A DNA stretch of 64,000 nt from Planctomycetaceae bacterium (GTDB lineage Bacteria; Planctomycetota; SZUA-567): assembly GCA_021205245.1 (NCBI GenBank), contig JAJPXZ010000173.1, positions 1 to 64,000 of the forward strand, written 5' to 3'. Position numbers and translations under genes: made by a program. This document shows, piece by piece, positions 9,441 to 21,197 of this stretch. The notes under the pieces are model-generated. The model worked only from the letters and a program-made list of their open reading frames with translations, made no database searches and was not told the DNA's origin. Numbering within the stretch: the first letter of the stretch is position 1; every line of letters starts with the position of its first letter.

Positions 9441-10841
9441 ATGAAAGAGACGTTGCAACGGGGAGGCCGCTTCCTCAGCAGCATGGTTATGCCGAACATC
9501 GGCGCGTTTATCGCCTGGGGCCTTATCACCGCCCTGTTTATTCCCGATGGATGGTTGCCGAACGCCAAATTCGCCACCCTGGTCGGCCCGATGCTGACCT
9601 ACCTCCTGCCCCTCCTGATCGGCTACACCGGCGGCACCATGGTAGCGGGACAACGCGGCGGCGTGGTGGGCGCAATCGCATCGCTTGGCGTTATCGCCGG
9701 CGCGGACGTGCCGATGTTCCTCGGTTCGATGATTACCGGCCCCATCGGCGGCGTCGCCATCAAGGCATTTGACAAGCGCATGCAAGGGAAGATTCCGGCA
9801 GGCTTCGAAATGCTTATCAACAATTTCTCCGCCGGTATCATCGGTGCGATTCTCGCCATCCTGGCGCTGGTCCTTATCAACCCGATCGTGATGGGCCTGA
9901 ACACCATCCTCTCGTCCGGCGTCGCCTTCTTTGTCGAACACGGGCTGCTGCCGCTGACATCCATCTTTGTCGAACCGGCGAAGGTGTTGTTCCTGAATAA
10001 CGCCATCAATCACGGCATCTTCACCCCGCTCGGCATCGAACAGGTCGCGGAGGCGGGCAAGTCCGTCTTCTTCATGATTGAATCCAATCCCGGCCCGGGC
10101 CTCGGATTGCTCCTGGCTTACTGCCTCGTCGGCCGCGGCTCCGCCAAAACGAGTGCGCCCGGCGCGGCGATCATCCACTTCCTGGGCGGTATCCACGAGA
10201 TTTATTTCCCCTACGTCCTGATGAACCCCATCCTCATCCTCGCCATGATCGGCGGCGGCATGACCGGCGTCTTCACCCTGCAAATTTTTGACGGCGGCCT
10301 GATCGCGGCGGCCAGCCCGGGCAGTATCTTCGCCGAACTGCTGATGACCCCGAGGGGCGGCTTCTTTGCAAATATCGCAGCCATTATCGCCGGCGGCGTG
10401 GTAAGCTTTATCCTGGCCGTCGTTCTCCTGCGCGTCTTCGGCAAGGAGGAAGACGACCTCATGGCATCGCAGCGTCGCATCAAGGAAATGAAGGCGAAAT
10501 CGAAGGGCCAGTCCCTGCCGTCCGAACCGGCCGCGACCGCAACCGCCGCCGTCGGCCCGGTCAAGAAAATCGTCTTCGCCTGCGACGCGGGTATGGGCTC
10601 GAGCGCCATGGGCGCGACCATGCTCAGGAAGAAGCTGAAAAACGCCGGTCTCGATATCCAGGTGGTGCACGCGTCCATCGGCGAAATTCCAGCCGACGCG
10701 GAACTCATCGTCACCCACGAAGAACTGAAGGAACGGGCGGCCCGCGCCAACCCGGCGGCACGCATCATCACCATCACCAACTTCATGGGCGCGCCCGAGT
10801 ACGATACCCTGGTGGACGAGCTGGTCAAGGCGCAGAAATAG
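9441..10841 (+). CDS. mtlA: PTS mannitol-type transporter EIICB
   Basis: MtlA-type membrane domain (RGGRFLSSMVMPNIGAFIAWGLITALFIPDGW) plus EIIB VFACDAGMGSSAMGATMLRKK; start chosen after RBS AAGGGG. Confidence 0.9.
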   Translation: MKETLQRGGRFLSSMVMPNIGAFIAWGLITALFIPDGWLPNAKFATLVGPMLTYLLPLLIGYTGGTMVAGQRGGVVGAIASLGVIAGADVPMFLGSMITGPIGGVAIKAFDKRMQGKIPAGFEMLINNFSAGIIGAILAILALVLINPIVMGLNTILSSGVAFFVEHGLLPLTSIFVEPAKVLFLNNAINHGIFTPLGIEQVAEAGKSVFFMIESNPGPGLGLLLAYCLVGRGSAKTSAPGAAIIHFLGGIHEIYFPYVLMNPILILAMIGGGMTGVFTLQIFDGGLIAAASPGSIFAELLMTPRGGFFANIAAIIAGGVVSFILAVVLLRVFGKEEDDLMASQRRIKEMKAKSKGQSLPSEPAATATAAVGPVKKIVFACDAGMGSSAMGATMLRKKLKNAGLDIQVVHASIGEIPADAELIVTHEELKERAARANPAARIITITNFMGAPEYDTLVDELVKAQK

Positions 10842-10865
10842 CCGCTGGACACTTTGGAGACACGT

Positions 10866-11123
10866 ATGAAAGAACTGACCTTCACCATCCGCGATCAGGA
10901 CGGCATCCACGCCCGCCCTGCCGGAATACTTGTCAAAACAATGCAGGGATTCGCCAGCGCCGTGACGATCAAGAACGGCGAAAAAACAGCCGACGGCAAA
11001 AAGCTGTTCCAGGTGATGAAGCTGGGCGCCAAGTGCAACGACACCATCACCGTCACCACCGACGGCGACGACGAAGACGCGGCGCTGGCCGGGGCCAAAT
11101 CGGTTCTGGAGGAAAACCTCTAG
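10866..11123 (+). CDS. HPr family phosphocarrier protein
   Basis: GIHARPAG active-site His motif; 85 aa. Confidence 0.92.
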   Translation: MKELTFTIRDQDGIHARPAGILVKTMQGFASAVTIKNGEKTADGKKLFQVMKLGAKCNDTITVTTDGDDEDAALAGAKSVLEENL

Positions 11124-11125
11124 CT

Positions 11126-13114
11126 GTGAAAGAACTGCCGCCGCGACTCAGGAACCTGTTGACCATCCTCGCCACCGACCCCGACCCACAGGGCGTTGGC
11201 CAGGTGGCTGACAAACTCCGGGTAAGCAAGAGAACCGTGTTCCGCGAGTTGGCCAAGGCAGGGACGGTGCTTGAACCCTATGGACTCGAAGTCGGTTCCA
11301 AGCCTGGGGAGGGCGTGCGCATCGAAGGCCCACCCCAGGCACGGGACAAACTGCTGGACGACCTGGACACGCTGGAGGAGGCGAATCCGGCCGACAAGCG
11401 GGAACGCCAGGACCGGCTGGTCGTGGCAGTGCTCGCAAACCCGGGTCAAAAACTGGCGACATACGCCGACAAAGTAAAAGCAAGCGCGCCGACCATCAGC
11501 CACGACCTCACCGAGGTCGAGCCGAGACTGGCTGAACGCGGCTTGCAGGTACAGCGGCGGGCCGGGACCGGCTTGGCCATCCACGGCGACGAGATGGGAA
11601 TCCGGCGTCTCGTCATCGCCCTGCTGTTCAGGGCGCGGGAGAACGGGTCGACCCTCCCTTACCCGCATCCGGATATTCTTTTAGATATTCACGATCTCGA
11701 TAATGAATTGGACCCGCTGCTCGGCTGGATGACGCCGCACTCCCGCGATGCCCTCTACGCTTATCTCGCGGTCATGGTTCAGCGCGTCATGGACGGACAC
11801 ACCGTCGGCCCGGCGGAACCGGTAGAGGACAACCGGGAGACGGCGCACACACTCGCCACGATAGTGGAGGAAGCGTTCAACATCACGCTGCCGGAGGGGG
11901 AACGTGCATGGCTCTCTATCGAAATAGCCGGTTGCCGCCCGGCAGGGGCAGGCCCGAAGCGAAGCGAGGCGGACATGCCGCTGGAGGCCTTGGCGGCGGA
12001 AATGATCGACCGCTTCGACCCGGCCCGTGCCGCCGTCCTTAAGCTTGATGAATTACTGGTGGACGGTCTGGTAACGCACATGCGGACCGCCCTGGTGAGA
12101 ATCCGCCACGGTATCGAACTGCGGGATCCCATGCGCGAGCAGATCGTGACCACCTACCCGGACGTGATGGGCCGCAGCCGCAGGGCATGCTCGGTGTTGA
12201 AGCGTTACGGCGAAACGATCTCCGATGACGAGGTAAGCCTTATCGCCGCGCATTTCGGCGCGTCGCTCCTGCGCTTGGGCGAAAAGGGACTGCGGCAACA
12301 GACAGTGCGGGTGGGAGTGATTTGCGTCCATGGCATTGGCTCGTCCTACCTGCTGGCGTCCCGGGTGCGGCGCGAATTCGGGTCGCGGCTGTTGGCCGAA
12401 GTGAGCTGGCACGACGACCGGGAGAATTGGCGCAACTACGATATCCTCGTCAGCGCCACGCCGCTCCCCGAAGCCGACATGCCGGTGGTTGTCGTCTCGC
12501 CCATGTTGGACAAAGCGGATGTCGAACGCATCGAAGCGGTGCTCGCCGCCCAGACCGGAGAGCGCGAAAACAACGAACCCGGCCCGGGCTTTGTCGATAA
12601 TCTCGCAACGCTTGCCCTCCTCGCCGACGCGGCCAAAGGACTTGTCGAGGGATTCAGGGTCGAGAAGATACGGGGAGACATAGAATTTAGAGAGTTGGCT
12701 GCAGTGGCGGGCCGGGTTTTCTGCCACGGCGACGAGGAGGCACGCGACATCACCGCCGCCCTGCTGAATCGGGAAGCCATCGCGTCGCAGGTGGTGCCGG
12801 AGCTGGGTGTCGTGCTGTTGCACTGCCGGACCGCGAGCGTCGCACGACCGTTGTTCGGCTGTATTCAACCCGACGGCGGCGCGTTTTCCCGGCCAAATTT
12901 TACTGGAGCCGCCATGGCAGTCGTGTTGATTGCGCCCTCGACCTCGCCCCGCGAAATCGCCGAGATGATGGGGGCAATCAGCAGCGCCCTGATCGAGCGG
13001 CCGAAATTCCTGGTGTCGGTGCGGGCGGGCGACGCATCGGCCATACGCGCCGGCATCGAGGGGTTGCTCGGTGAATTCCTGTTCCAGTTTTCCTTGCAAA
13101 AATTGAAAGGGTAA
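11126..13114 (+). CDS. PRD-containing transcriptional regulator (BglG/MtlR family: HTH, PRD, EIIB-like, EIIA-like)
   Basis: 662 aa; N-terminal HTH (QGVGQVADKLRVSKRTVFRELAKAG), PRD-like His-containing segments, EIIA-like C-terminus; GTG start adjoining HPr stop. Confidence 0.85.
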   Translation: MKELPPRLRNLLTILATDPDPQGVGQVADKLRVSKRTVFRELAKAGTVLEPYGLEVGSKPGEGVRIEGPPQARDKLLDDLDTLEEANPADKRERQDRLVVAVLANPGQKLATYADKVKASAPTISHDLTEVEPRLAERGLQVQRRAGTGLAIHGDEMGIRRLVIALLFRARENGSTLPYPHPDILLDIHDLDNELDPLLGWMTPHSRDALYAYLAVMVQRVMDGHTVGPAEPVEDNRETAHTLATIVEEAFNITLPEGERAWLSIEIAGCRPAGAGPKRSEADMPLEALAAEMIDRFDPARAAVLKLDELLVDGLVTHMRTALVRIRHGIELRDPMREQIVTTYPDVMGRSRRACSVLKRYGETISDDEVSLIAAHFGASLLRLGEKGLRQQTVRVGVICVHGIGSSYLLASRVRREFGSRLLAEVSWHDDRENWRNYDILVSATPLPEADMPVVVVSPMLDKADVERIEAVLAAQTGERENNEPGPGFVDNLATLALLADAAKGLVEGFRVEKIRGDIEFRELAAVAGRVFCHGDEEARDITAALLNREAIASQVVPELGVVLLHCRTASVARPLFGCIQPDGGAFSRPNFTGAAMAVVLIAPSTSPREIAEMMGAISSALIERPKFLVSVRAGDASAIRAGIEGLLGEFLFQFSLQKLKG

Positions 13115-13117
13115 CCA

Positions 13118-13546
13118 GTGCCTGAAATCCTTCAGCAGAAAAATATCAAGACCGGCCTCGCCAGCGAACCCCACGAAGACGTTATCCGCCGCTGCGGCGA
13201 AATGCTGGCAGCCGACGGCTATGTCGAACGGGAATATATCGACGGAATGCTGGCCCGCGACCGCGATTTTTCCACCGCTATCGGGAACGGCATCGCCATT
13301 CCCCACGGCGCGAAGGAATTCAAGGATCATATCCTCGCCACCGGGCTGGTGGTGCTGACATATCCCGACGGCGTGCCGTGGAACGACGGCATCGTCAAGC
13401 TGGTGGTCGGCATAGCCGCCAAGGGCGACGAACACATTGAAATTCTGGAACGCCTTGTCGACGCCTTCGAGGACGAGGAACAGGTGGACGTGGTCGTGGC
13501 CGCAGGCGACGCCGAGACCTTGTTCGAACTCCTCGCGAAGGGATAG
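13118..13546 (+). CDS. PTS sugar transporter subunit EIIA (mannitol/fructose type)
   Basis: GNGIAIPHGAKEFKDHI active-site His motif. Confidence 0.9.
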   Translation: MPEILQQKNIKTGLASEPHEDVIRRCGEMLAADGYVEREYIDGMLARDRDFSTAIGNGIAIPHGAKEFKDHILATGLVVLTYPDGVPWNDGIVKLVVGIAAKGDEHIEILERLVDAFEDEEQVDVVVAAGDAETLFELLAKG

Positions 13547-13548
13547 GC

Positions 13549-14484
13549 ATGCGTATCGTCACCGTGACCCTGAATCCCGCCCTGGACAAAACCGCCGTCC
13601 TGGACACGCTGCAACCGGGCGAACTGAACCGCCTCCGCGACGTCACCGTCGACGCCGGCGGCAAGGGCGTGAATGTGTCGAAGATGATAGCGGCGTTGGG
13701 CGGCGAGTCGATTGCATCGGGCTTTGTCGGCGGCGGTAGCGGCGACGAAATTGCCAAGACGTTGTCATCGCTCGGAATCAACCACGACTTCCTCCGCATC
13801 GCCTCGCCCACCCGCACCAACCTCAAGGTCGTCGACCAGGGGAGCCGGTTGACCGAGTTGAACGAACCCGGTCCGGCCGTGACCAGTGACGAGGTCGAGG
13901 CGCTGCGGCACAAGTTACAAACCTATGCCGGTGCGGATAGCCTTTTCGTGTTTTCGGGCAGTCTGCCCTCCGGAGTCGGTAAAGACATATACCGCGATCT
14001 CATCACCCTGGTTCGGGACGCCGGAGCCACGGCATTCCTTGATGCCGACGGCGACGCGTTCGCGCAGGCTGTCGATGCGGGACCATCGTTTATCAAGCCG
14101 AACCGGTTTGAACTGTTGCAGTATTTCGACGCGGGCAAATCCGCAGACACGCACACGCTGGTCCGGCTGTGCCGGAAGCTGCTTGAAAAAGGTATCGGGC
14201 GCATCGCCTTGTCGATGGGGAAGGAAGGCGCGCTGTTTGTGTCGGGGGACGACGTTTTTGCCTGTCCCGGGCTGGAGGTGGAGGCACAGTCCAGCGTCGG
14301 CGCGGGCGACAGCATGGTGGGGGCGGTGGCCTACGGCACGGTCAACAACCTGTCGTGGCGGGACACTGCCGCGTTGGCTATGGCCTCGTCCGCCGGGGCG
14401 GTGACGACCGTGGGGACCAAGCCGCCATGCCGGGAGGTGGTGGATGCGTTGTTGCGGCAGGTGCGGTTTGTGGATGTTGGATAG
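13549..14484 (+). CDS. fruK: 1-phosphofructokinase family hexose kinase
   Basis: PfkB motifs: VTLNPALDKT, GGKGVNVSKM, VGAGDSMVGA. Confidence 0.88.
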   Translation: MRIVTVTLNPALDKTAVLDTLQPGELNRLRDVTVDAGGKGVNVSKMIAALGGESIASGFVGGGSGDEIAKTLSSLGINHDFLRIASPTRTNLKVVDQGSRLTELNEPGPAVTSDEVEALRHKLQTYAGADSLFVFSGSLPSGVGKDIYRDLITLVRDAGATAFLDADGDAFAQAVDAGPSFIKPNRFELLQYFDAGKSADTHTLVRLCRKLLEKGIGRIALSMGKEGALFVSGDDVFACPGLEVEAQSSVGAGDSMVGAVAYGTVNNLSWRDTAALAMASSAGAVTTVGTKPPCREVVDALLRQVRFVDVG

Positions 14485-14573
14485 GGGCTTCCCGGGGGTG
14501 AGAACGGGCGGTTCGGCCGGAATCCACGGGGCTGAACTTCGGCTACAATATAAACCTGAAAGGGAAGAGAAAC

Positions 14574-15833
14574 ATGAAAACGCGTGCGGTCCGTTTATAT
14601 GGGGCAGACGACCTCCGGCTGGAAGAATTCGAGCTGCCGGAAATAAAGGACGACGAGATACTGGTCAAGGTGGTCTGCGACAGCATCTGCATGTCCACCT
14701 ATAAACTGCTGAAACAAGGCAAGGCGCACAAGCGCTGCCCGCAAAACGTCGATACCCATCCCATTATCATCGGCCACGAGTTCGCCGGCGATATCGTCCA
14801 GGTGGGGAAGAAATGGGCTAACGAATTCACCCCGGGCGAAAAGTTCGCCCAGCAGCCAGCCCTCAATTACAAAGGCAGCCTCGCATCGCCCGGCTATTCG
14901 TATGAGTACTACGGCGGGGCCTGCACCTACTGCATCGTGCCGCATGAGGTGATGGAACTCGGTTGCCTGCTCCATTACGACGGCAAAAGTTATTTCAACG
15001 CCTCCCTGGCCGAGCCGATGTCCTGCATCATCGGCGGCTATAATGCCATGTACCACACCAACAAACAGAACTATGATCACGCCATGGGCATCAAGCCGGG
15101 CGGCGCGGTGCTGATTCTCGGCGGAGCCGGCCCGATGGGCCTCGGCGCGGCCGAATACCCGCTCGCCCTCGACGACAAACCGCGCCTGGTGGTGGTCACG
15201 GACGTCGACCCGGACCGTCTCGCCCGCGCCCGCGAATTGCTGCCCGAAGACGAGGCGCGCAAGGCCGGGGTGGAGCTGCATTTCGTTAATCCGCGCGATC
15301 TGGACGATCAATATGAATACCTGATGAAGCTGACCGGCGGCACTGGCTTTGACGATGTCTTTGTGTATGTGCCGATCCGTGAACTCGCCGAAATGGGCGA
15401 CCGGTTGATGGCGTTCGACGGCTGTATGAACTTCTTCGCCGGGCCGTCGGACAAGGATTTCCAGGCGATGATCAACCTCTACAACTGCCATTACACCAGC
15501 ACCCACATCATGGGTACAACCGGCGGCAACACCGACGACATGCGCGATGCCTTGCGCCTGTCAGCCCAGGACAAAATCCGCCCCGCCCTGATGATCACCC
15601 ACATCGGCGGCATGGACGCAATCGCCCCCGCCACCGCCGACCTGCCGAACATCCCGGGCGGGAAAAAACTCACCTATACCGGCTTCAACATGCCGTTGAC
15701 CGCCATCGACGATTTCGCCCGGCTGGGCGAGACGGATCCGCTGTTCCGCAATTTGGCCGAGAGCTGCTCAGGCCATTGCGGTTTGTGGAACGACGACGCG
15801 GAGGCGATTTTACTGGCCCATTTTGGTGCGTAG
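14574..15833 (+). CDS. Zn-dependent MDR dehydrogenase, L-sorbose-1-phosphate reductase (SorE)-like
   Basis: 419-aa MDR with GHEFAGDIVQVG, GGAGPMGLGAAEYPL; SorE-like overall organisation. Confidence 0.7.
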   Translation: MKTRAVRLYGADDLRLEEFELPEIKDDEILVKVVCDSICMSTYKLLKQGKAHKRCPQNVDTHPIIIGHEFAGDIVQVGKKWANEFTPGEKFAQQPALNYKGSLASPGYSYEYYGGACTYCIVPHEVMELGCLLHYDGKSYFNASLAEPMSCIIGGYNAMYHTNKQNYDHAMGIKPGGAVLILGGAGPMGLGAAEYPLALDDKPRLVVVTDVDPDRLARARELLPEDEARKAGVELHFVNPRDLDDQYEYLMKLTGGTGFDDVFVYVPIRELAEMGDRLMAFDGCMNFFAGPSDKDFQAMINLYNCHYTSTHIMGTTGGNTDDMRDALRLSAQDKIRPALMITHIGGMDAIAPATADLPNIPGGKKLTYTGFNMPLTAIDDFARLGETDPLFRNLAESCSGHCGLWNDDAEAILLAHFGA

Positions 15834-15870
15834 AATCGAGTGTTCCTGTGAGACGGCATTGGAGGTGAAC

Positions 15871-17499
15871 ATGCGTCAATTGCACGGCAAAGCGGTTTGC
15901 GGCGGCATCGCCATCGGCCGGTTGGGCTTTTTTCGCGGCCGCGACCGCACCGTCACCCAGGTGAGGATTGCCGACGCTACGGCGGAACACGAGCGCTTCG
16001 CCTCTGCCCACGCGCTTGCGATTGTTCAGGTCGCGGCGCTGCAGGAAAAGGCGCTGGCGGAGATTGGCGAAAACGAGGCGGCGGTCTTTGAAATCCACCA
16101 GATGATGCTGGAGGACGAGGATTACCTCGATGCCATTCGCGGCATCATTGCTGAACAAAACTGCAATGCCGAATACGCGGTAGCGGTGACGCGGGAGGAA
16201 TTCGCCCGTTCCTTTGCCGAAATGGACGACCCCTATATGCAGGGCCGCGCCGCCGATGTGCGGGATATTTCGAACCGTCTCCTTGACTGCCTCGCCGGGA
16301 AATCGGGCGATCTGGAACTTGGCGACGAGCCGGTCGTTGTCGCGGCCAAGGATTTGACGCCGAGCGAAACGGTGCAGATGGACAAGCGGAAGATCCTTGC
16401 CTTTGCCACCGGCGGCGGCTCTTCCAACTCCCATACCGCGATTCTGGCGAGGACCATGGGCCTGCCCGCAATCGTGAATCTTGGCGACGACCTGGACGAG
16501 CGGCTCGACGGCCTGCCGGTCATCGTCGACGGATTTACCGGCACCGTCTATATCGAACCAGATGCCCAGACGACCGCCGCCATGGAAAAACGCAGCGATG
16601 AAGAAACCGCACGGCAGGCATTGCTCGAATCATTCAAGGGCAAACCCAACCGCACCCGCGACGGCAAAGAGGTGCTGGTCTATGCAAACATCGGGTCTGT
16701 CGCCGAGGTCGAGCTAGTGCACCGTTACGATGCCGGCGGCATCGGACTTTTCCGGAGCGAGTTCCTCTTCCTCAATAGCGGCGACTATCCGGACGAGGAC
16801 GCCCAATTCGCCGCCTACCGGAAGGTGGCGAAGGATATGGGGGGCAAACCCTCCATCATCCGCACCCTCGATATCGGGGCGGACAAACAGATTGCCTACT
16901 TCAACCTGGATGCGGAAGAAAATCCCGCCCTCGGGCTGCGCGGCCTGCGCCTGTGCCTGGAACGGCCCGAGGTGTTTAAGACGCAACTACGCGCGCTGCT
17001 GCGGGCGTCGGCGTTCGGCAAATTGGCCGTGATGTTTCCGATGGTGGCGTCGGTGTGGGAGGTCACCGAAGCGAAGGCGATACTGGAGACGGTCCGGGAA
17101 GAACTACGGGCCGAAGACAAGGCCTTCGACGCCGACATGGAGGTGGGGGTGATGATTGAGACGCCGGCGGCGGCGGTGATCAGCGATCTCCTCGCGCGCG
17201 AGGTCGACTTTTTCAGTATCGGAACCAACGACCTGACACAATACACCCTGGCTGTGGACAGACAGAACGCAAGGCTGGACCGCTTTTCCGACCCGCATCA
17301 TGAAGCGGTGCTGCGTTTGATCCGCATTGTCGTCGACAACGCCCATGCCAACAACGCCTGGGTCGGCGTGTGCGGCGAACTCGCCGGCGACCTCGCCATT
17401 ACCGAGACATTGCTGCGGATGGGAGTGGATGAGTTGTCGGTGTCGCCGCCGAAGGTGCTGGAGCTGCGGAAGACCATTGCCGAGTGTACGCTGGCTTGA
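15871..17499 (+). CDS. ptsI: Phosphoenolpyruvate-protein phosphotransferase (PTS enzyme I)
   Basis: His-domain GGGSSNSHTAILARTMGLPAIV; PEP-binding signature DFFSIGTNDLTQYTLAVDR. Confidence 0.95.
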   Translation: MRQLHGKAVCGGIAIGRLGFFRGRDRTVTQVRIADATAEHERFASAHALAIVQVAALQEKALAEIGENEAAVFEIHQMMLEDEDYLDAIRGIIAEQNCNAEYAVAVTREEFARSFAEMDDPYMQGRAADVRDISNRLLDCLAGKSGDLELGDEPVVVAAKDLTPSETVQMDKRKILAFATGGGSSNSHTAILARTMGLPAIVNLGDDLDERLDGLPVIVDGFTGTVYIEPDAQTTAAMEKRSDEETARQALLESFKGKPNRTRDGKEVLVYANIGSVAEVELVHRYDAGGIGLFRSEFLFLNSGDYPDEDAQFAAYRKVAKDMGGKPSIIRTLDIGADKQIAYFNLDAEENPALGLRGLRLCLERPEVFKTQLRALLRASAFGKLAVMFPMVASVWEVTEAKAILETVREELRAEDKAFDADMEVGVMIETPAAAVISDLLAREVDFFSIGTNDLTQYTLAVDRQNARLDRFSDPHHEAVLRLIRIVVDNAHANNAWVGVCGELAGDLAITETLLRMGVDELSVSPPKVLELRKTIAECTLA

Positions 17500-17529
17500 C
17501 GCGCCTCTCGAAGAAATGGGTCTTGTGGT

Positions 17530-17560
17530 CCCGCTTCCTTGTGAAGCGGGGCTTTTTGTT
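17530..17560 (+). terminator. Rho-independent terminator of PTS operon
   Basis: CCCGCTTC-cttgt-GAAGCGGG followed by GCTTTTTGTTT. Confidence 0.85.
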
Positions 17561-17673
17561 TGATGAGCGGGACCAGGCGAGCCGGATCATGGACGACTTG
17601 ATACTATACATATCACTTATTGAGTATATCGTCTCATGAATGGAACTTTTTAGGATAATTTAACGTGATTTAC

Positions 17674-17690
17674 ATACGTTGGTTACGTAT
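17674..17690. promoter_or_regulatory. Candidate operator ATACGT-TGGTT-ACGTAT upstream of ABC sugar operon
   Basis: Perfect 6-5-6 inverted repeat in AT-rich region before gene 17799. Confidence 0.4.
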
Positions 17691-17798
17691 TTTTTACGAA
17701 TATATTCTAATTCATTCCATCGCATTTGAGAATTGAGCGCATATACTACTGTTGCTGACCCCATTCTTTCAATCAACCATCACCACCGGGGAACAACC

Positions 17799-18623
17799 AT
17801 GCAAACCTACAAGCTGGGCATTTGTGAGTGGTCGCTGCCGCTTCCCGGTCCCGCCGGGCTGGGCATCGCCGCCGAGATGGGATTGCGTGGCGTCGAACTG
17901 TTGCTGGGCGAATACGAGAAGAGCTTCCCCCTCTCCAACCCGCGCATCCAGGCCAAATACCTGGAGGAAGCGGCCAAGCACTCGATCGAGTTCCCCTCCA
18001 TCGCCCTCAACTCCATGGACAACCACGGCATGTCCAACCCCATGGAGAGCGTCGACGGCGTTATCGCGGTCGAATGTCTGAAAAAAGGCGTCGCGACGGC
18101 GGCGTCTATGAAGATTCCGCTGGTGCAGATTCCCAGCTTTGTGAACGGCGCCATCACCGACGACGTCACCCTCAGAAACACCTGCGAAAAGCTGCGCATG
18201 GCCTGCCGCCTCGCGGCCGAACACGGCATCGTCATCGCATCGGAAAACGACTGTTCGCCCGAGGACACGGAGCGCATGGTGGCCGAAGTCGCGTGCGACA
18301 ATTTCCGCATCTTTTACGACACCCAGAACTACTTCCTGAACAAAGGCTATTCGCAGCCCGATGTGCTGCGGAAAATTCACCGCCACGTTGTGCAACTCCA
18401 CCTTAAGGACGGCTACAACGGCCACATCAGCTCGGCGCTTCTGGGCTGCGGCGAGACGAACTTCCGCGAGACCGCCGAGGTCATCAAGGAAACGCGCTGC
18501 AGTGAATGGCTTATCCTCGAAAACTACTACAACTGCCGGCCAATGAGCGATCTAGACAGCGATCCCTTCGCGCTCTTGGCCCGGGACATCGTCCTCGCCG
18601 GGGAATTCTTCCCCCTCTCCTAA
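17799..18623 (+). CDS. Sugar phosphate isomerase/epimerase (xylose isomerase-like TIM barrel)
   Basis: GICEWSLPLPG..., FRIFYDTQN, HRHVVQLHLKD motifs of AP-endonuclease-2/xylose isomerase-like fold. Confidence 0.82.
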   Translation: MQTYKLGICEWSLPLPGPAGLGIAAEMGLRGVELLLGEYEKSFPLSNPRIQAKYLEEAAKHSIEFPSIALNSMDNHGMSNPMESVDGVIAVECLKKGVATAASMKIPLVQIPSFVNGAITDDVTLRNTCEKLRMACRLAAEHGIVIASENDCSPEDTERMVAEVACDNFRIFYDTQNYFLNKGYSQPDVLRKIHRHVVQLHLKDGYNGHISSALLGCGETNFRETAEVIKETRCSEWLILENYYNCRPMSDLDSDPFALLARDIVLAGEFFPLS

Positions 18624-18690
18624 CCCAGCCAGCCTCTGTTATTCGACTCCCCACGGGGAGAGTATACCCTTTTGGCCTAAGGAGAAATCT

Positions 18691-19635
18691 ATGCAACACC
18701 GTATGTGGAAGACCGGGTGCATCGTCGCGGTAATGGCTTTCGTGCTGTCGATCAACACGGCGCTGGCCGGCGAGTTCAAGAAGGTCGGCGTTATCATGAA
18801 GTCCTTCGACGAGTTCCAGAACGCCGTTATTGAAGGCGCTGAAAAGGCGGCAAAGGAATTGGGGCTGGAAATCATGGCCACCGCGCCCGACGCCGAGACG
18901 GAAGCGGCCCGGCAGGTGGAAATGATTGAGGACATGATCACCGGTCGGGTCGACGTGCTCCTCATCGCCCCCACCCTCCTGGACACGGTCAAGGAGCCTC
19001 TCGACCGCGCTATCGACCGTGGCATCAAGGTCATTTTCGTCGATTATTCCGATTACCAGAATTATCCGAAAATGCTCTTCGCCATCGGTACCGGCAACTA
19101 CAACGCCGCGAAAACCATGGGCGAGCATTTCATCACCACCCTTGACGATCCGAAAACCGCCAATGTCGCCATCGTGCGCGGCATGCTTGGCGCGGAGAAC
19201 CACAACCAGCGCACCCAGGGCTTTGTCGATGTCATGGAAGGTGCGGGCGTCACCGTCGTCGACGTTCAGGACGCGGCCAACTCGGCCGACCGCTCCGCCA
19301 CCCTGACCGAAAACTGGATTCAGAAATACGGCATCGACGGTATCCAGGGCATTATCTCCACCTCCGATTCGCAGGCCCTTGGCGTCATGTCGGCGGTCAT
19401 CAACGCCGGCGCGCTCGAGAAAATCCGCACCCAGGGATTCGACGGCAACACCGCCATCATCGAAGCGGTCCGCGACGGCACCATGACCTTCACCGGCGCG
19501 CAGCGTCCGCTGAAAATCGGCTACGACGCCGTCATGTACGCACGCGATCACTTCGAAGGCAAAAAGCTCGAGAATTATTACGACACCGGCGTCGACATCA
19601 TCACCAAGGAAAACGCCGCCAGCTTTCTGAAGTAA
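18691..19635 (+). CDS. Sugar ABC transporter substrate-binding protein (RbsB-like)
   Basis: Signal peptide; periplasmic binding protein fold with DVLLIAPTLLDTV, NAGALEKIRTQGFDGN. Confidence 0.9.
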   Translation: MQHRMWKTGCIVAVMAFVLSINTALAGEFKKVGVIMKSFDEFQNAVIEGAEKAAKELGLEIMATAPDAETEAARQVEMIEDMITGRVDVLLIAPTLLDTVKEPLDRAIDRGIKVIFVDYSDYQNYPKMLFAIGTGNYNAAKTMGEHFITTLDDPKTANVAIVRGMLGAENHNQRTQGFVDVMEGAGVTVVDVQDAANSADRSATLTENWIQKYGIDGIQGIISTSDSQALGVMSAVINAGALEKIRTQGFDGNTAIIEAVRDGTMTFTGAQRPLKIGYDAVMYARDHFEGKKLENYYDTGVDIITKENAASFLK

Positions 19636-19694
19636 CCCCCATCGCGGACGGCGCTGCGCTCACGCGCCGTCCGCACAGTACGAGGAGCTGAAAA

Positions 19695-21193
<1,499 letters not shown>

Positions 21194-21197
<4 letters not shown>

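Noticed and set aside
9339-10910. 523-aa minus-strand ORF
   Set aside because: Antisense to mtlA; low-complexity Gly/Asp/His composition typical of a shadow frame
11126-13114. BglG-type RNA antiterminator with RAT site before mtlA
   Set aside because: No RAT-like sequence overlapping a terminator was seen upstream of 9441; domain layout fits a DNA-binding MtlR/LicR-type regulator better
12053-13435. 460-aa minus-strand ORF
   Set aside because: Antisense to the PRD regulator and EIIA genes
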